Below are positions 18,233 to 27,099 of a stretch of DNA of 64,000 nt, piece after piece. The stretch covers positions 62,001 to 126,000 of the forward strand of contig NZ_CALISE010000019.1 in assembly GCF_938041965.1 (NCBI RefSeq), in the 5' to 3' direction. The stretch comes from an uncultured Mogibacterium sp. (GTDB lineage Bacteria; Bacillota; Clostridia; Peptostreptococcales; Anaerovoracaceae). The position numbers were made by a program, and so were the translations under genes. Below the pieces are notes generated by a model that searched no databases, was not told the DNA's origin, and saw only the letters and a list, made by a program, of their open reading frames with translations. The stretch's first letter is position 1. Each line of letters begins with the position of its first letter.

Positions 18233-19348
18233 ATGAGTATCGATAAAACAAAGATTCGCGATGAACTGCTGCCCGATATACGGAGTTACGCAGATAACAC
18301 ACCGCTTGCAGATGAGAATACTTTAGATTGTAGTCTAGGCATAAATCCCTACGGATTTCCTGATGTAGTTGTGGATATTGTCCATAATTTTGACGTAAAC
18401 AGACTTTATCAATACCCGCATAGCAAAGAAGCGCAGGAAGCTGTCGTCAAGTACTGGCAAGACTATGCTTTCATTGAGCCGGAAAATGTTGTTATGACCG
18501 ACGGAAGTGTTTCGGCATTAAATCTTCTAGTAAATGTTTTTGCAAAACCCGATGCTGAAGCAGTCATGTTTATGCCGACATTTACCGACATGGTAGAGTA
18601 CTCGCGGATAATGGGCGTGAAAGTGCACGGGATAGCTATGAGCGATGAGAATAATTTTAAAGAAGATGTGGATAGATTGGTTGCTGCGATAGATAGCAAT
18701 ACTTCGTTCGTATACATTGATAATCCCAACAATCCGACAGGGCAGTTTCTGTCCAATGATGAACTCGAGCGCATAGTTAGTAAGTGCGAGGAGATGAAAG
18801 TGTATGCAATAATAGATGAAGCTTATGCAGACTTTATTCCGCGTGAAGAATCGGCGGTAATGCTAGGACCAAAATATAATCACATGATCAGTGTTCGCAC
18901 TTTCTCCAAAGGGTTCGGACTCGCAGGGGCGAGAGCGGGCTATATTATCACCAACAAAGAACTTGTCAAATACATCAAGAAGGTTAGCAATCCCTATATG
19001 ATGAATGAGATGAGTCGTGCGATAACAGCTGCAATTCTCAATTACGACGTCCAACCTGTAGAGCATGGAACGGACTTTACCATTATCAAGGGTGCACTTC
19101 GTGATGCGTGCGGAAGTAAAATAATCATGGCTGAAACAGATGATAGAGTGCCTATTTGTCTATTAAGACATATAGATGAAGGTGTGAATCTACAGAAGCT
19201 TCTAATGAAAGAGAATATCTTGACGTGTAGTGGCAGCGAATTTGAGCCGCTCGGTAAGAACTGTGTCAGATTGCGTGTTCCAACGTTAAAGGATGCAGGT
19301 AAACTAATCAAAGCAATTAGGAATGTAGTTAGCGCGTTAAATACGTGA
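18233..19348 (+). CDS. PLP-dependent aminotransferase, HisC/CobD-like
   Basis: A 371-residue fold-type I PLP enzyme. The frame is open for 51 codons further upstream, but that stretch is AT-rich and not protein-like; ATG 18233 has a GAGAGGCG site and is preferred. Visible active-site elements are NPNNPTG (164-170), D195 in IIDEAYADF, and the Schiff-base lysine K226 in RTFSKGFGLAGARAGY. The N-terminal CSLGINPYG resembles histidinol-phosphate aminotransferase and threonine-phosphate decarboxylase (CobD). No his or cob genes are nearby, so the substrate is open. Confidence 0.82.
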   Translation: MSIDKTKIRDELLPDIRSYADNTPLADENTLDCSLGINPYGFPDVVVDIVHNFDVNRLYQYPHSKEAQEAVVKYWQDYAFIEPENVVMTDGSVSALNLLVNVFAKPDAEAVMFMPTFTDMVEYSRIMGVKVHGIAMSDENNFKEDVDRLVAAIDSNTSFVYIDNPNNPTGQFLSNDELERIVSKCEEMKVYAIIDEAYADFIPREESAVMLGPKYNHMISVRTFSKGFGLAGARAGYIITNKELVKYIKKVSNPYMMNEMSRAITAAILNYDVQPVEHGTDFTIIKGALRDACGSKIIMAETDDRVPICLLRHIDEGVNLQKLLMKENILTCSGSEFEPLGKNCVRLRVPTLKDAGKLIKAIRNVVSALNT

Positions 19349-19404
19349 TATGAGCGATGATTAAGAAATAAATATAATTATATTCATGGCGAGGGACGAA
19401 AATA

Positions 19405-19989
19405 ATGATTAAGGACTTAATTAAGAAAAACAGAAGTGTAAGAGGTTACGATGCTTCAAGAGAAGTAACTAATGAAGAGCTCCGAGAGATGGTTGACTGT
19501 GCCAGGCTATCTGCGTCAAGTGTTAATATGCAGCCACTTAAATATGTGACTGTAAACACTCTGGAAGGAAGAGACAAAATCATCGTGCAGATATCATTCG
19601 CTGCAAAATTGTCGGAACTTCATCTCCCCTTTTCGGGTACCGAACCGATGGCATACATAGTTATCTGTCAGGATAAAAATATCAGTAAAAGTGAAACAGG
19701 GTATCTCACGGATGCGGGAATCGCCGCTCAATCCATAACTTTAGCAGCTGCAGAGATGGGTCTTGGAGCCTGCATATTAGGATACTTTTCGTCAAAAGAA
19801 ATGGCTAAAGCTCTAAGACTGACTGAAAATCTTAGACCTCTACTTATGATAGCATTAGGCAAATCAATCGAAGATATCAGGATAGTTGAGATTGAAGAAG
19901 ATGAATCAACTGATTATTATCGTGATGAAAACGGGACGCACTATGTCCCTAAACGAAAGCTGGATGATGTGATAGTTGAGTGGGAGTAG
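19405..19989 (+). CDS. Nitroreductase-family FMN oxidoreductase
   Basis: A 194-residue nitroreductase-like protein. The N terminus IKKNRSVRGYD carries the arginines that bind the FMN phosphate, and SASSVNMQPLKYVTV is the usual substrate/FMN loop. GLGACILGYF follows in the second half. Such enzymes reduce nitro compounds, quinones or enones with NAD(P)H. Its stop codon lies inside a strong hairpin that begins the structured region at 19986. Confidence 0.87.
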   Translation: MIKDLIKKNRSVRGYDASREVTNEELREMVDCARLSASSVNMQPLKYVTVNTLEGRDKIIVQISFAAKLSELHLPFSGTEPMAYIVICQDKNISKSETGYLTDAGIAAQSITLAAAEMGLGACILGYFSSKEMAKALRLTENLRPLLMIALGKSIEDIRIVEIEEDESTDYYRDENGTHYVPKRKLDDVIVEWE

Positions 19990-20164
19990 CAATCGGGCTT
20001 GAGACCGATTGCTACGTCTACCCAGTTAAGTCGAGTGCTTGCGCGATGGCTTAACTGTTGGTAGCCCCTCTACAAGGGTCAGTAGACGAGAACAAGTGCA
20101 GTAGCACGAAGTTCGAGTCACTGAGCTACTGCGAGTGGGAATAGCCCGAGCGGTTTTACACTCG
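19986..20164. ncRNA. Candidate structured non-coding RNA
   Basis: A gene-free stretch that is clearly richer in GC than its surroundings and dense in perfect inverted repeats. These are an 11-bp stem at 19986-19996/20005-20015; an enclosing 7-bp stem CGTCTAC/GTAGACG (20015-20021/20082-20088) around an 8-bp hairpin (20023-20030/20050-20057); an 8-bp hairpin GCAGTAGC/GCTACTGC (20098-20105/20125-20132); and CGAGTG/CACTCG (20132-20137/20159-20164). The layout is of a multi-branched RNA. Perfect inverted repeats fold on either strand, so direction is unknown, and I see no clear terminator. It could belong to a known Clostridia RNA family such as raiA. Confidence 0.55.
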
Positions 20165-20202
20165 ATATGCAAGACACTAAACTATTGCTGAAGCCCGTCC
20201 CT

Positions 20203-20679
20203 CTACAGCTTTCCTGCATGGGATTTTGCAGTATAGGAATCTATATTTATTTCAATCACCGTAACCGCATCTGCCATTTTTTCATTGATTTCATGTTCCT
20301 CGCCGGATTGTAATTTCATAAGAATACGAAGCGCCTCACATTTATCTTCAGTATTCTGAAGAATCGTCGCTCTGCCACGGCACATAACACTCGCATATTC
20401 CGCACTATATTTGCAAGGAGTGTCTGCTATGATGAGTTTTTCCCCACAATCAATTTCAACAAAAACGCTGTTGTTTTTCTGAAGACAATCCAGCTTATGC
20501 CCTTCTTTTGCACAATGAACATAAAAAGTCAATTTCTTTCCGTCTAGTTTGTATCCGTAATGAAGCGAAACAATATAAGGGTATTCATCATCAAACATTC
20601 CGAGATGCAAATATCTTGCTCTTGCCAGTATTTGTTCAATTTTATGAAGATCTACGATTTCTCTATCTTTTCTTCTCAT
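20203..20679 (-). CDS. Pyridoxamine 5'-phosphate oxidase-like flavoprotein (NimA-type)
   Basis: A 158-residue split-barrel flavin-binding protein. The order MRRKDREI, LHLGMFDDEYPYIVSLHYGY, FYVHCAKEGHKLD is typical of the NimA-related branch, some members of which reduce 5-nitroimidazoles. It lies next to a nitroreductase-family gene in opposite orientation. Function as a drug reductase is a possibility only. Confidence 0.82.
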   Translation of the reverse strand: MRRKDREIVDLHKIEQILARARYLHLGMFDDEYPYIVSLHYGYKLDGKKLTFYVHCAKEGHKLDCLQKNNSVFVEIDCGEKLIIADTPCKYSAEYASVMCRGRATILQNTEDKCEALRILMKLQSGEEHEINEKMADAVTVIEINIDSYTAKSHAGKL

Positions 20680-20781
20680 ACTTTTATATTCCTTTCAATC
20701 GGCATTAAGTGTATATACGGATTATAGGCATTTCTTTTCAAGGTAAATTGTAAAATCAACTTGAACACCTGAATAAAAAAG

Positions 20782-20930
20782 TAATCCATGATAGATTATT
20801 TGATAGAATTAAGTTAGCAAAAAAATTCACGAAAGGAATCAACATCATGGATTAACTCAATTCTACTACACTTACACCTGATATGGAAAGAAGTCAGAAC
20901 TTTAAATTTCAATTTTAGCATCAATCTTTT
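20782..20930. other. Gene-free stretch with possible insertion-element relic
   Basis: Within the 20680-21014 gap, TAATCCATGAT and ATCATGGATTA (complementary) and AGAATTAAGTTA with TAACTCAATTCT (near-complementary) occur in swapped order, so they do not form one simple hairpin. From 20847 a frame reads, past an in-frame stop, LNSTTLTPDMERSQNFKFQF and then stops. This loosely resembles the N terminus of IS30-type transposases. The match is short and could be chance. Confidence 0.2.
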
Positions 20931-20931
20931 C

Positions 20932-20982
20932 TTGACATTATACATACTAATTGATAATATAACGGTGTTATATAACAGTGTT
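20932..20982 (+). promoter_or_regulatory. TetR-gene promoter with adjacent operator-like repeat
   Basis: TTGACA (20932-20937), 17-base spacer and TATAAT-like TAATAT (20955-20960). Directly downstream is a near-perfect inverted repeat, AACGGTGTTA-TA-TAACAGTGTT (20961-20982, 8 of 10 positions paired). A repressor bound there would block transcription, so autoregulation by the TetR protein encoded 32 bases downstream is likely. Confidence 0.65.
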
Positions 20983-21014
20983 ACATGATGACGTAGTTTA
21001 ACTACAGGAGCAAT

Positions 21015-21665
21015 ATGAATACTAAGCCTTTCACCACAGATGAATTGCAAACCAAGCACAAGATTATAGAAGCTGCGCTTTATGAATTCGAGCAGAACGG
21101 GTATCAGGGAGCATCTTTGCGTCAGATTGTTAGAAATGCAGGGGTGACCACAGGAGCATTTTATGGATATTATTCCAGTAAGGTGGAATTATTTGAGGAT
21201 ATAGTTGGAGAGCATTATAACGCCATGATGCAGCACTATATAGACGTTCAAGAATCGTTTGCCGGCAAAGAATTTGATGAACAGAAAGCTGATATGACCG
21301 AAGTGTCCCGTGATTGTATGCATTGGATGTTAAATTATGCATATGATCATCTAAGAGAAGTAAGACTTATGCTCCTGAAATCAGAAGGAACAAGGTTTTC
21401 GGATTTTGTAGACCGATTAGTTGAGATTGAAATTGAATCTACTGAGAGATTCAAAGTGGATCTCCGAAGTGATGTTAATGAACAGACTCAAGAACTTCTG
21501 GATATCGATTACAGATTCGAGCATATTATGGCGACAAGTATGTTTAATGCTTTTCGTGAGCTTATAGTTCACGATATGACTTATTCAGAGGCTAAGGTAC
21601 AGCTTGAGCTCATCCGCAGATTTTATACTGCGGGATGGCAGGAGTTATTTGGTGGTATTTTTTAA
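21015..21665 (+). CDS. TetR-family transcriptional regulator
   Basis: A 216-residue TetR-type repressor. The N-terminal DNA-binding domain (about 15-60) shows KIIEAALYEFEQNGYQGASL and VTTGAFYGYYSSKVELFEDI, including the conserved FYxYYxSK recognition-helix end. The C-terminal ligand domain has no identifiable effector. It is followed by a terminator and then two ABC transporter genes in the same direction, which it may regulate. Confidence 0.92.
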   Translation: MNTKPFTTDELQTKHKIIEAALYEFEQNGYQGASLRQIVRNAGVTTGAFYGYYSSKVELFEDIVGEHYNAMMQHYIDVQESFAGKEFDEQKADMTEVSRDCMHWMLNYAYDHLREVRLMLLKSEGTRFSDFVDRLVEIEIESTERFKVDLRSDVNEQTQELLDIDYRFEHIMATSMFNAFRELIVHDMTYSEAKVQLELIRRFYTAGWQELFGGIF

Positions 21666-21699
21666 GCGGATATTTCTATGCGAAGATACCGCTTTTTTT
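21664..21699 (+). terminator. Terminator after TetR gene
   Basis: AAGCGG (21664-21669) pairs with CCGCTT (21689-21694) at the base of an imperfect stem and is followed by seven T. It overlaps the TetR stop codon. Confidence 0.78.
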
Positions 21700-21819
21700 G
21701 AAAACTCAAGTTAGTCTAAACTAACTAACGAGCGGCTATTGATTACGAACACCCATTTATCAATATATACTATCAATTTTCAAACAATTTTAACTATCTA
21801 ACGATAAGGAGGAAAACAC

Positions 21820-23598
21820 ATGAATGATTCTTCAGGACGTCAAGGCAGTAATGCACTTGCTATAATCAAACGATTTGCTAGTACACGAAAGAGCAAATAC
21901 TTTCTCTCCGTGGTATTCGCTTTGCTGGGGGTAATTTGTGCTCTCATTCCATATTACCTGATGAGCTGCATTGTTGTTAAACTGCTAGATGGGGTTAGGG
22001 ATTGGAATGCCTATGTAAACTATTTTATATTGATGATTATTATGTGGACCCTAAGGGCGTTGCTACATTCTGTGTCTACAGGATTTTCACATGCCGCAAC
22101 CTTTGCTGTGCTCGGAGATATAAGAAAAGCACTCTGTTTCAAGCTTACCCGAATGCCACTGGGAGATGTTAAACGAATTCCGTCGGGTTCTCTAAAGAGT
22201 ATTATAGTTGAGAGAGTAGATAGCCTTGAAACTACACTTGCGCACATTGTACCGGAATTTACCGCAAATCTCATTGCGCCGGTAGCAGTTCTTGTTTATA
22301 TCTTTACCATTAATTGGAAACTGGGTATTGCAAGTATTATGACACTACCTGTGGCGGCTTTTTGCATGGGAATGATGACCAGAAACGCCGGAAGTCGCTG
22401 GGCAGATTGTGTGGAAAAGACAAAAATTCTCAATGACACTGCAGTCGAATATATCAACGGAATTGAGGTAATCAAGGCGTTTGGGAAGACGGATAGCTCC
22501 TATGAAAAATTTGAGAAGGCTGCACATGACGGTGCATACTGCTTTATCGATTGGATGAAGGCTACTATTCTATTTTTTACAATTGGTATGGCTATAACAC
22601 CTACAACTATTCTAACCATAATACCAGTTGGAGGGATTCTCTTCATGCACGGTTCAATCACGGCAGGAGAGCTTATCACGGTACTCATCCTCTCTGTGGG
22701 CATGCTGGCACCGCTAATAACTGTTATGTCATATACAGATGATATGGCAAAGATAGAAATCGTATTCGGCGAAGTTCAGAAAATCCTTGATCGTAAGGAG
22801 ATGGAGCGACCTAAAGAAACAATCAAGCAACCCGAGGGAAATGATATTGTCATTAAAAACGTCAGATTCTCATATGAAGAAGGTGCGGAAATACTACATG
22901 GGATAAATTTATCTATCAAAGAAGGTAGCGTAAATGCGCTTGTAGGTCCGTCAGGGTCAGGTAAATCCACGATTGCCAGGCTTATTTCAGCATTATGGGA
23001 CGTAGATAGCGGTGAGATTACCTTTGGCGGAGTTAATATCAAGGATATGAGCTGGGATGATTATAATACAAAGATTGCTTACGTATCTCAGGATAACTAT
23101 CTGTTCAATCGTTCGGTCATGGATAATATTCGTATGGGACGAAAAGGTGCAAGTGATGAAGATGTCATCGAAGCGGCGAAACGCTGTGGCTGCCATGATT
23201 TTATCATGGGGTTGGAAAAGGGATATGACACTATAGTCGGCGATGCCGGAGGACACCTTTCCGGTGGTGAGAGGCAGCGTATCTCTATAGCAAGAGCGAT
23301 GCTCAAGGGCGCACCAATTGTTATTCTTGATGAAGCTACAGCTTACACTGATCCGGAGAGCGAAGCGGTTATACAGCGTTCAATTGCCAGTATGATTAAA
23401 GGGAAAACTCTTATCGTCATAGCACATAGACTATCCACCATAGTTGATGCAGATCAAATAATCGTAGTGAATGATGGATATATTGATGATATCGGTACTC
23501 ACGAGCAACTCCTCAAGAAAAACGGGCTTTATAATAAAATGTGGGTTGCTCACGTATCGGCAAGAGATACTGTAGACGGAGGTGAGTCTGATGTTTAA
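21820..23598 (+). CDS. ABC transporter, fused permease/ATPase, subunit 1
   Basis: A 592-residue half-transporter with a six-helix type IV membrane domain (about 1-330) and a C-terminal nucleotide-binding domain. Walker A GPSGSGKS lies near residue 380, the signature LSGGERQRIS near 482 and Walker B VILDEAT near 503, with the catalytic glutamate present. It overlaps the next gene by 17 bases and almost certainly forms a heterodimer with it. Such pairs export peptides, lipids or drugs, and one subgroup (YbtPQ/IrtAB-like) imports metal-siderophores. AAGGAGG precedes the ATG. Confidence 0.9.
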   Translation: MNDSSGRQGSNALAIIKRFASTRKSKYFLSVVFALLGVICALIPYYLMSCIVVKLLDGVRDWNAYVNYFILMIIMWTLRALLHSVSTGFSHAATFAVLGDIRKALCFKLTRMPLGDVKRIPSGSLKSIIVERVDSLETTLAHIVPEFTANLIAPVAVLVYIFTINWKLGIASIMTLPVAAFCMGMMTRNAGSRWADCVEKTKILNDTAVEYINGIEVIKAFGKTDSSYEKFEKAAHDGAYCFIDWMKATILFFTIGMAITPTTILTIIPVGGILFMHGSITAGELITVLILSVGMLAPLITVMSYTDDMAKIEIVFGEVQKILDRKEMERPKETIKQPEGNDIVIKNVRFSYEEGAEILHGINLSIKEGSVNALVGPSGSGKSTIARLISALWDVDSGEITFGGVNIKDMSWDDYNTKIAYVSQDNYLFNRSVMDNIRMGRKGASDEDVIEAAKRCGCHDFIMGLEKGYDTIVGDAGGHLSGGERQRISIARAMLKGAPIVILDEATAYTDPESEAVIQRSIASMIKGKTLIVIAHRLSTIVDADQIIVVNDGYIDDIGTHEQLLKKNGLYNKMWVAHVSARDTVDGGESDV

Positions 23599-25324
23599 AA
23601 TTCTGATGAAATTCTTTGAGTTCTCAGGAACTGAAAATAAAAAAAGATATTATGAAGCTATAGTTCTTGGTGTAATTGCGGCTGTTGGTCAAGCTATGAA
23701 GATTCCGGCAATCTATATTCTAGTAACAGGTGTAGTTCGCGGTGATGTAACTTACAGAACAATTATGCTGTCGCTCGCAGTTTTGGTTGTAGGAATGGTG
23801 GTTCAATGCATTGTATCCCGAAGAAGCAAGATGCTTCAGACAATTGCAGGATATACAACCTGTGCAGGAAAGAGAATAGAGATAGCCGAACATCTTCGTT
23901 ATGTGCCCATGGGATATTTTAATGAGACATCGCTTGGCAATATTACAAGTATAACTACTAACACTATGGAATTGCTGGCTGATGTTGCAACACGTGTTGT
24001 AATGCTGACACTGGGAGGTACGCTTGAGTCTTGCTTGATTACAATTATGCTGTTGATATTTGACCTTAGAATAGGGGCAGTAGCTCTTGTCGGACTACTT
24101 ATATTCTTTGTAATTAATTCTTTTCTACAACGACATTCAGTTGATGTATCGAAGCAAAAGCTTGATAAGGATACTGCGATGGTTAGTGAAGTACTGGAAT
24201 TTATACAGGGTATTACAGAAGCAAAGAATTTTAAACTTATCGGAGAGAATAATAAAAAGCTGGATATTTGCATTGATGATGCATCTAAAGCAAACATCCG
24301 CATGGAATTCAAAATTGTGCCATTCGTTTCACTGCAGAGCTGGGTTATTAAGATGACGGGAGTCATGATGTGCATGCTCTCTTTGCGATTCTATTTTGCA
24401 GGCACTATGGATCTTGCGACCACCATAGTTATGATGATTGCGTCCTTCTTGATGTATGCTGCACTTGATTCTGCCGGCAACTTTTCGTCTCTTCTTCGTG
24501 CAGTTGATATCTCTGTTGATAAAGCGAAATCTGTATTGGCTATCGAGAATATGGATATTGATGGAGAGTATATTGAGACTGAAACACAGAATATTGAGAT
24601 GGAAAACGTAGATTTTGCGTATGACACTAGAAAGGTTATTGATGATATAAGTCTTTCAATTCCGGAGAAAACCACGGCGGCCTTTGTCGGTCCATCTGGA
24701 AGCGGAAAGACTACGATTTGTCACCTTATAGCAAGATTTTGGGATGTGCAGTCAGGGCAGGTCAAATTGGATAATAGAGATGTTCGAGCATATAATATGA
24801 ACTCTCTTATGGAGAACTTCAGCTTTGTGTTCCAGTCCGTATATTTGTTCCATGATACGATTGCCAATAATATCAGATTCGGTCAACCTGAAGCTTCAAT
24901 GGATATGGTCATAGATGCAGCTAAGAAGGCTTGCTGCCATGACTTTATAAGCGAGCTTCCGGATGGATATGATACAGTTCTGGGAGAGGCAGGTGCCAGC
25001 CTTTCAGGTGGTCAAAAGCAGCGTATATCTATTGCTCGTGCTATCATGAAAGATGCACCAATCATTATACTTGATGAGGCTACAGCTAATGTTGATCCTG
25101 AGAACGAGCGTGAACTCATGCTTGCGATTAAGGAACTTACCAAAGAGAAGACAATATTGATGATTGCACATAGACTCAAAACTGTGCGTAATGCGGATAG
25201 AATATACGTTATTGATAAAGGCAAAATCGCACAACAGGGCACTCATGAAGAGTTGATGAAGAATGAAGGAATATATAGAGACTTTGTGTCAGCTCGCTCT
25301 GAAGCGATTGGTTGGAAACTTTAA
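23582..25324 (+). CDS. ABC transporter, fused permease/ATPase, subunit 2
   Basis: A 580-residue partner of the preceding half-transporter, with an N-terminal membrane domain and a C-terminal ATPase domain. Walker A GPSGSGKTT lies near residue 372, the signature LSGGQKQRIS near 475 and Walker B IILDEAT near 495. Both subunits keep the Walker B glutamate, so neither ATP site looks obviously degenerate, unlike many heterodimeric multidrug exporters. GAGGTGAG precedes the ATG inside the upstream gene. Substrate unknown. Confidence 0.9.
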   Translation: MSLMFKILMKFFEFSGTENKKRYYEAIVLGVIAAVGQAMKIPAIYILVTGVVRGDVTYRTIMLSLAVLVVGMVVQCIVSRRSKMLQTIAGYTTCAGKRIEIAEHLRYVPMGYFNETSLGNITSITTNTMELLADVATRVVMLTLGGTLESCLITIMLLIFDLRIGAVALVGLLIFFVINSFLQRHSVDVSKQKLDKDTAMVSEVLEFIQGITEAKNFKLIGENNKKLDICIDDASKANIRMEFKIVPFVSLQSWVIKMTGVMMCMLSLRFYFAGTMDLATTIVMMIASFLMYAALDSAGNFSSLLRAVDISVDKAKSVLAIENMDIDGEYIETETQNIEMENVDFAYDTRKVIDDISLSIPEKTTAAFVGPSGSGKTTICHLIARFWDVQSGQVKLDNRDVRAYNMNSLMENFSFVFQSVYLFHDTIANNIRFGQPEASMDMVIDAAKKACCHDFISELPDGYDTVLGEAGASLSGGQKQRISIARAIMKDAPIIILDEATANVDPENERELMLAIKELTKEKTILMIAHRLKTVRNADRIYVIDKGKIAQQGTHEELMKNEGIYRDFVSARSEAIGWKL

Positions 25325-25412
25325 TAAGAGACATGTACAATAAAGTCATAGTTAAAATTCAGATACATCATAAAATCATGTAAAACACGTATAATACAAT
25401 TAAAGTATCCTT

Positions 25413-26240
25413 ATGAAAAAGAAAAGTTTGAATTTAATATTATATTTTGGTTTATACATAATTATCTGTCTGTCTATCATTGTTTCAGGTTGTGCAATAA
25501 AACCATCAAGAGAATATGGGGTTTTTCTAGGTATCAATAGCGAACAGAAAGAACGGCTACGTGACTATCGGATTGTAGTAATTGAACCATCTGAATTTAG
25601 TACCGATCAGATAAGTGAGCTTCGCAAGTCGGGGAAAAAGGTATATGGGTATATAAATATTGGTGCTATTGAGAAATATCGTCCATATTTTGACCGATTC
25701 AAAGACAAAACACTGGGGACATATAAGGAATGGCCTAATGAACGATGGGTGGATGTATCTGATGCGGAGTGGCAGAGATTTGTTGTCGATGAACTCGGTA
25801 AAAAGTATTCCGAAATGGGCTTTGATGGGTTTTTCATAGATAATGCAGATGTTTATCATCACTATCATACAGACAGCACATTTCAGGGGCTTTGTTCAAT
25901 TCTGAAAGGGCTTAAGTCGTATAAACTTTCAATTCTTATAAATGGTGGAGATGTTTTTGTTTCGAGATGTATGGATGAAAAAATAGCCAATACTCTGTTT
26001 GATGGTATTAATCAAGAGACTGTATTCACAGACATAGATTTTGAAAGAAAGAGCTATGGAAAGCAAGCTGTGAAAGAAACACGATATTTTAAAGAATATC
26101 TTTCGAGAGTTAAGAAAAACGGGTTATCTGTATATCTGTTAGAATACGGAGCGGATGCTTCACTTGCAAAAGAAATTGACAATTATTGTAAGAAAAATGG
26201 TTTTCATTGGTATGACGCGAAAAATTTAGAACTTAGATAA
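25413..26240 (+). CDS. GH114-like lipoprotein (polygalactosaminidase fold)
   Basis: A 275-residue exported protein. The signal peptide ends in a lipobox IVSGC (Cys27), so it should be lipid-anchored outside the membrane. The mature part looks like a TIM barrel of the GH114 / endo-alpha-1,4-polygalactosaminidase type, with YGYINIGAIEKYR, DVSDAEWQRFVVDELG and FDGFFIDNADVYHHY; the Asp in FFIDN is a likely active-site residue. Related proteins cleave galactosamine-containing exopolysaccharides. A terminator follows. Enzymatic specificity is inferred from fold only. Confidence 0.75.
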   Translation: MKKKSLNLILYFGLYIIICLSIIVSGCAIKPSREYGVFLGINSEQKERLRDYRIVVIEPSEFSTDQISELRKSGKKVYGYINIGAIEKYRPYFDRFKDKTLGTYKEWPNERWVDVSDAEWQRFVVDELGKKYSEMGFDGFFIDNADVYHHYHTDSTFQGLCSILKGLKSYKLSILINGGDVFVSRCMDEKIANTLFDGINQETVFTDIDFERKSYGKQAVKETRYFKEYLSRVKKNGLSVYLLEYGADASLAKEIDNYCKKNGFHWYDAKNLELR

Positions 26241-26275
26241 TCTATATTGAAATTACAAAATGCATGAATATTAAG

Positions 26276-26308
26276 CGGGTGTATAGCTTTTGTATACACC
26301 CGGTTTTT
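26276..26308 (+). terminator. Rho-independent terminator
   Basis: A perfect 10-bp stem (CGGGTGTATA / TATACACCCG), 7-base loop and a five-T run. It ends the lipoprotein transcript ahead of the convergent phosphoribosyltransferase gene. Confidence 0.9.
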
Positions 26309-26340
26309 AAAATATATTACAACATGTTTGGTAAACAATA

Positions 26341-26892
26341 TTATATAGCCTGCCCGTTAGAATCAAATAGAGGCAGTTTCTCAAGGAAAATAATATCTCT
26401 CCTATCAGCAGCTTCACCTTCAGCAAGGACGGACATCTGGCCGACGATATTCCCACCAACTGCGTTTACAAGCTTATCGAGTGCAGTTAACGACTCACCA
26501 GTACTGATTACATCATCAACTACTAATATTCTCTTGTCCTCCATAACCTTACGCTCTGTACGTCCAACACACAGAGTTTGTATGTGATCTGTAGTAATAG
26601 AGTCAACATTTACAGTTATAAGATCCTCCATATAAATCTTAGGACCCTTGCGTGCTACGATATAAGGCTTATTGCCTGCTTGTCTTGCCATTTCATAAGC
26701 TAGTGGGATTCCTTTTGACTCAGCAGTAATGATTACATCAAAATCAGGAGCTTTTTTAAGAAGTTCTCTTGCACATGCAACGGTAACTTCAACATCGTTG
26801 AACATGATGAAAGCCGCGATATATAAGTCGTCTGAAACTTTGCATAGAGGAAGGTGCCTCTCCAGTCCTGCAACATTCAGTAAATAATCCAT
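26341..26892 (-). CDS. Purine phosphoribosyltransferase-like protein
   Basis: A 183-residue type I phosphoribosyltransferase. The PRPP-binding motif ILVVDDVISTGESLTAL is clear, and DVIITAESKGIPLAYEMA is the preceding conserved loop. Size and layout resemble adenine and xanthine phosphoribosyltransferases, which convert free bases plus PRPP into nucleotides, but I cannot tell the base from the motifs. GGAGAATG precedes the start. No purine riboswitch is evident upstream. Confidence 0.78.
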   Translation of the reverse strand: MDYLLNVAGLERHLPLCKVSDDLYIAAFIMFNDVEVTVACARELLKKAPDFDVIITAESKGIPLAYEMARQAGNKPYIVARKGPKIYMEDLITVNVDSITTDHIQTLCVGRTERKVMEDKRILVVDDVISTGESLTALDKLVNAVGGNIVGQMSVLAEGEAADRRDIIFLEKLPLFDSNGQAI

Positions 26893-27099
26893 TTGTCATT
26901 CTCCTTGTCCTATCTTCTATCTAAAAGTAATTAGTGAAGAAAATCCTGATTGAATCATTATAGCACCGTTGATGATAGGCTTGCAAACATTGCAATATAA
27001 CGCAAAAAATGATAAAATTTCACGATACACAATAATAGTATAATTGCTTGGTGTGTGCACTTTTCGAGACATAAATATAAAGGGTCATGGGCATTAGAT

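Noticed and set aside
20098..20132. tRNA-like element with a GTTCGAGTC T-loop
   Set aside because: The flanking bases do not form a T stem or an acceptor stem; the sequence fits better as part of the larger structured region.
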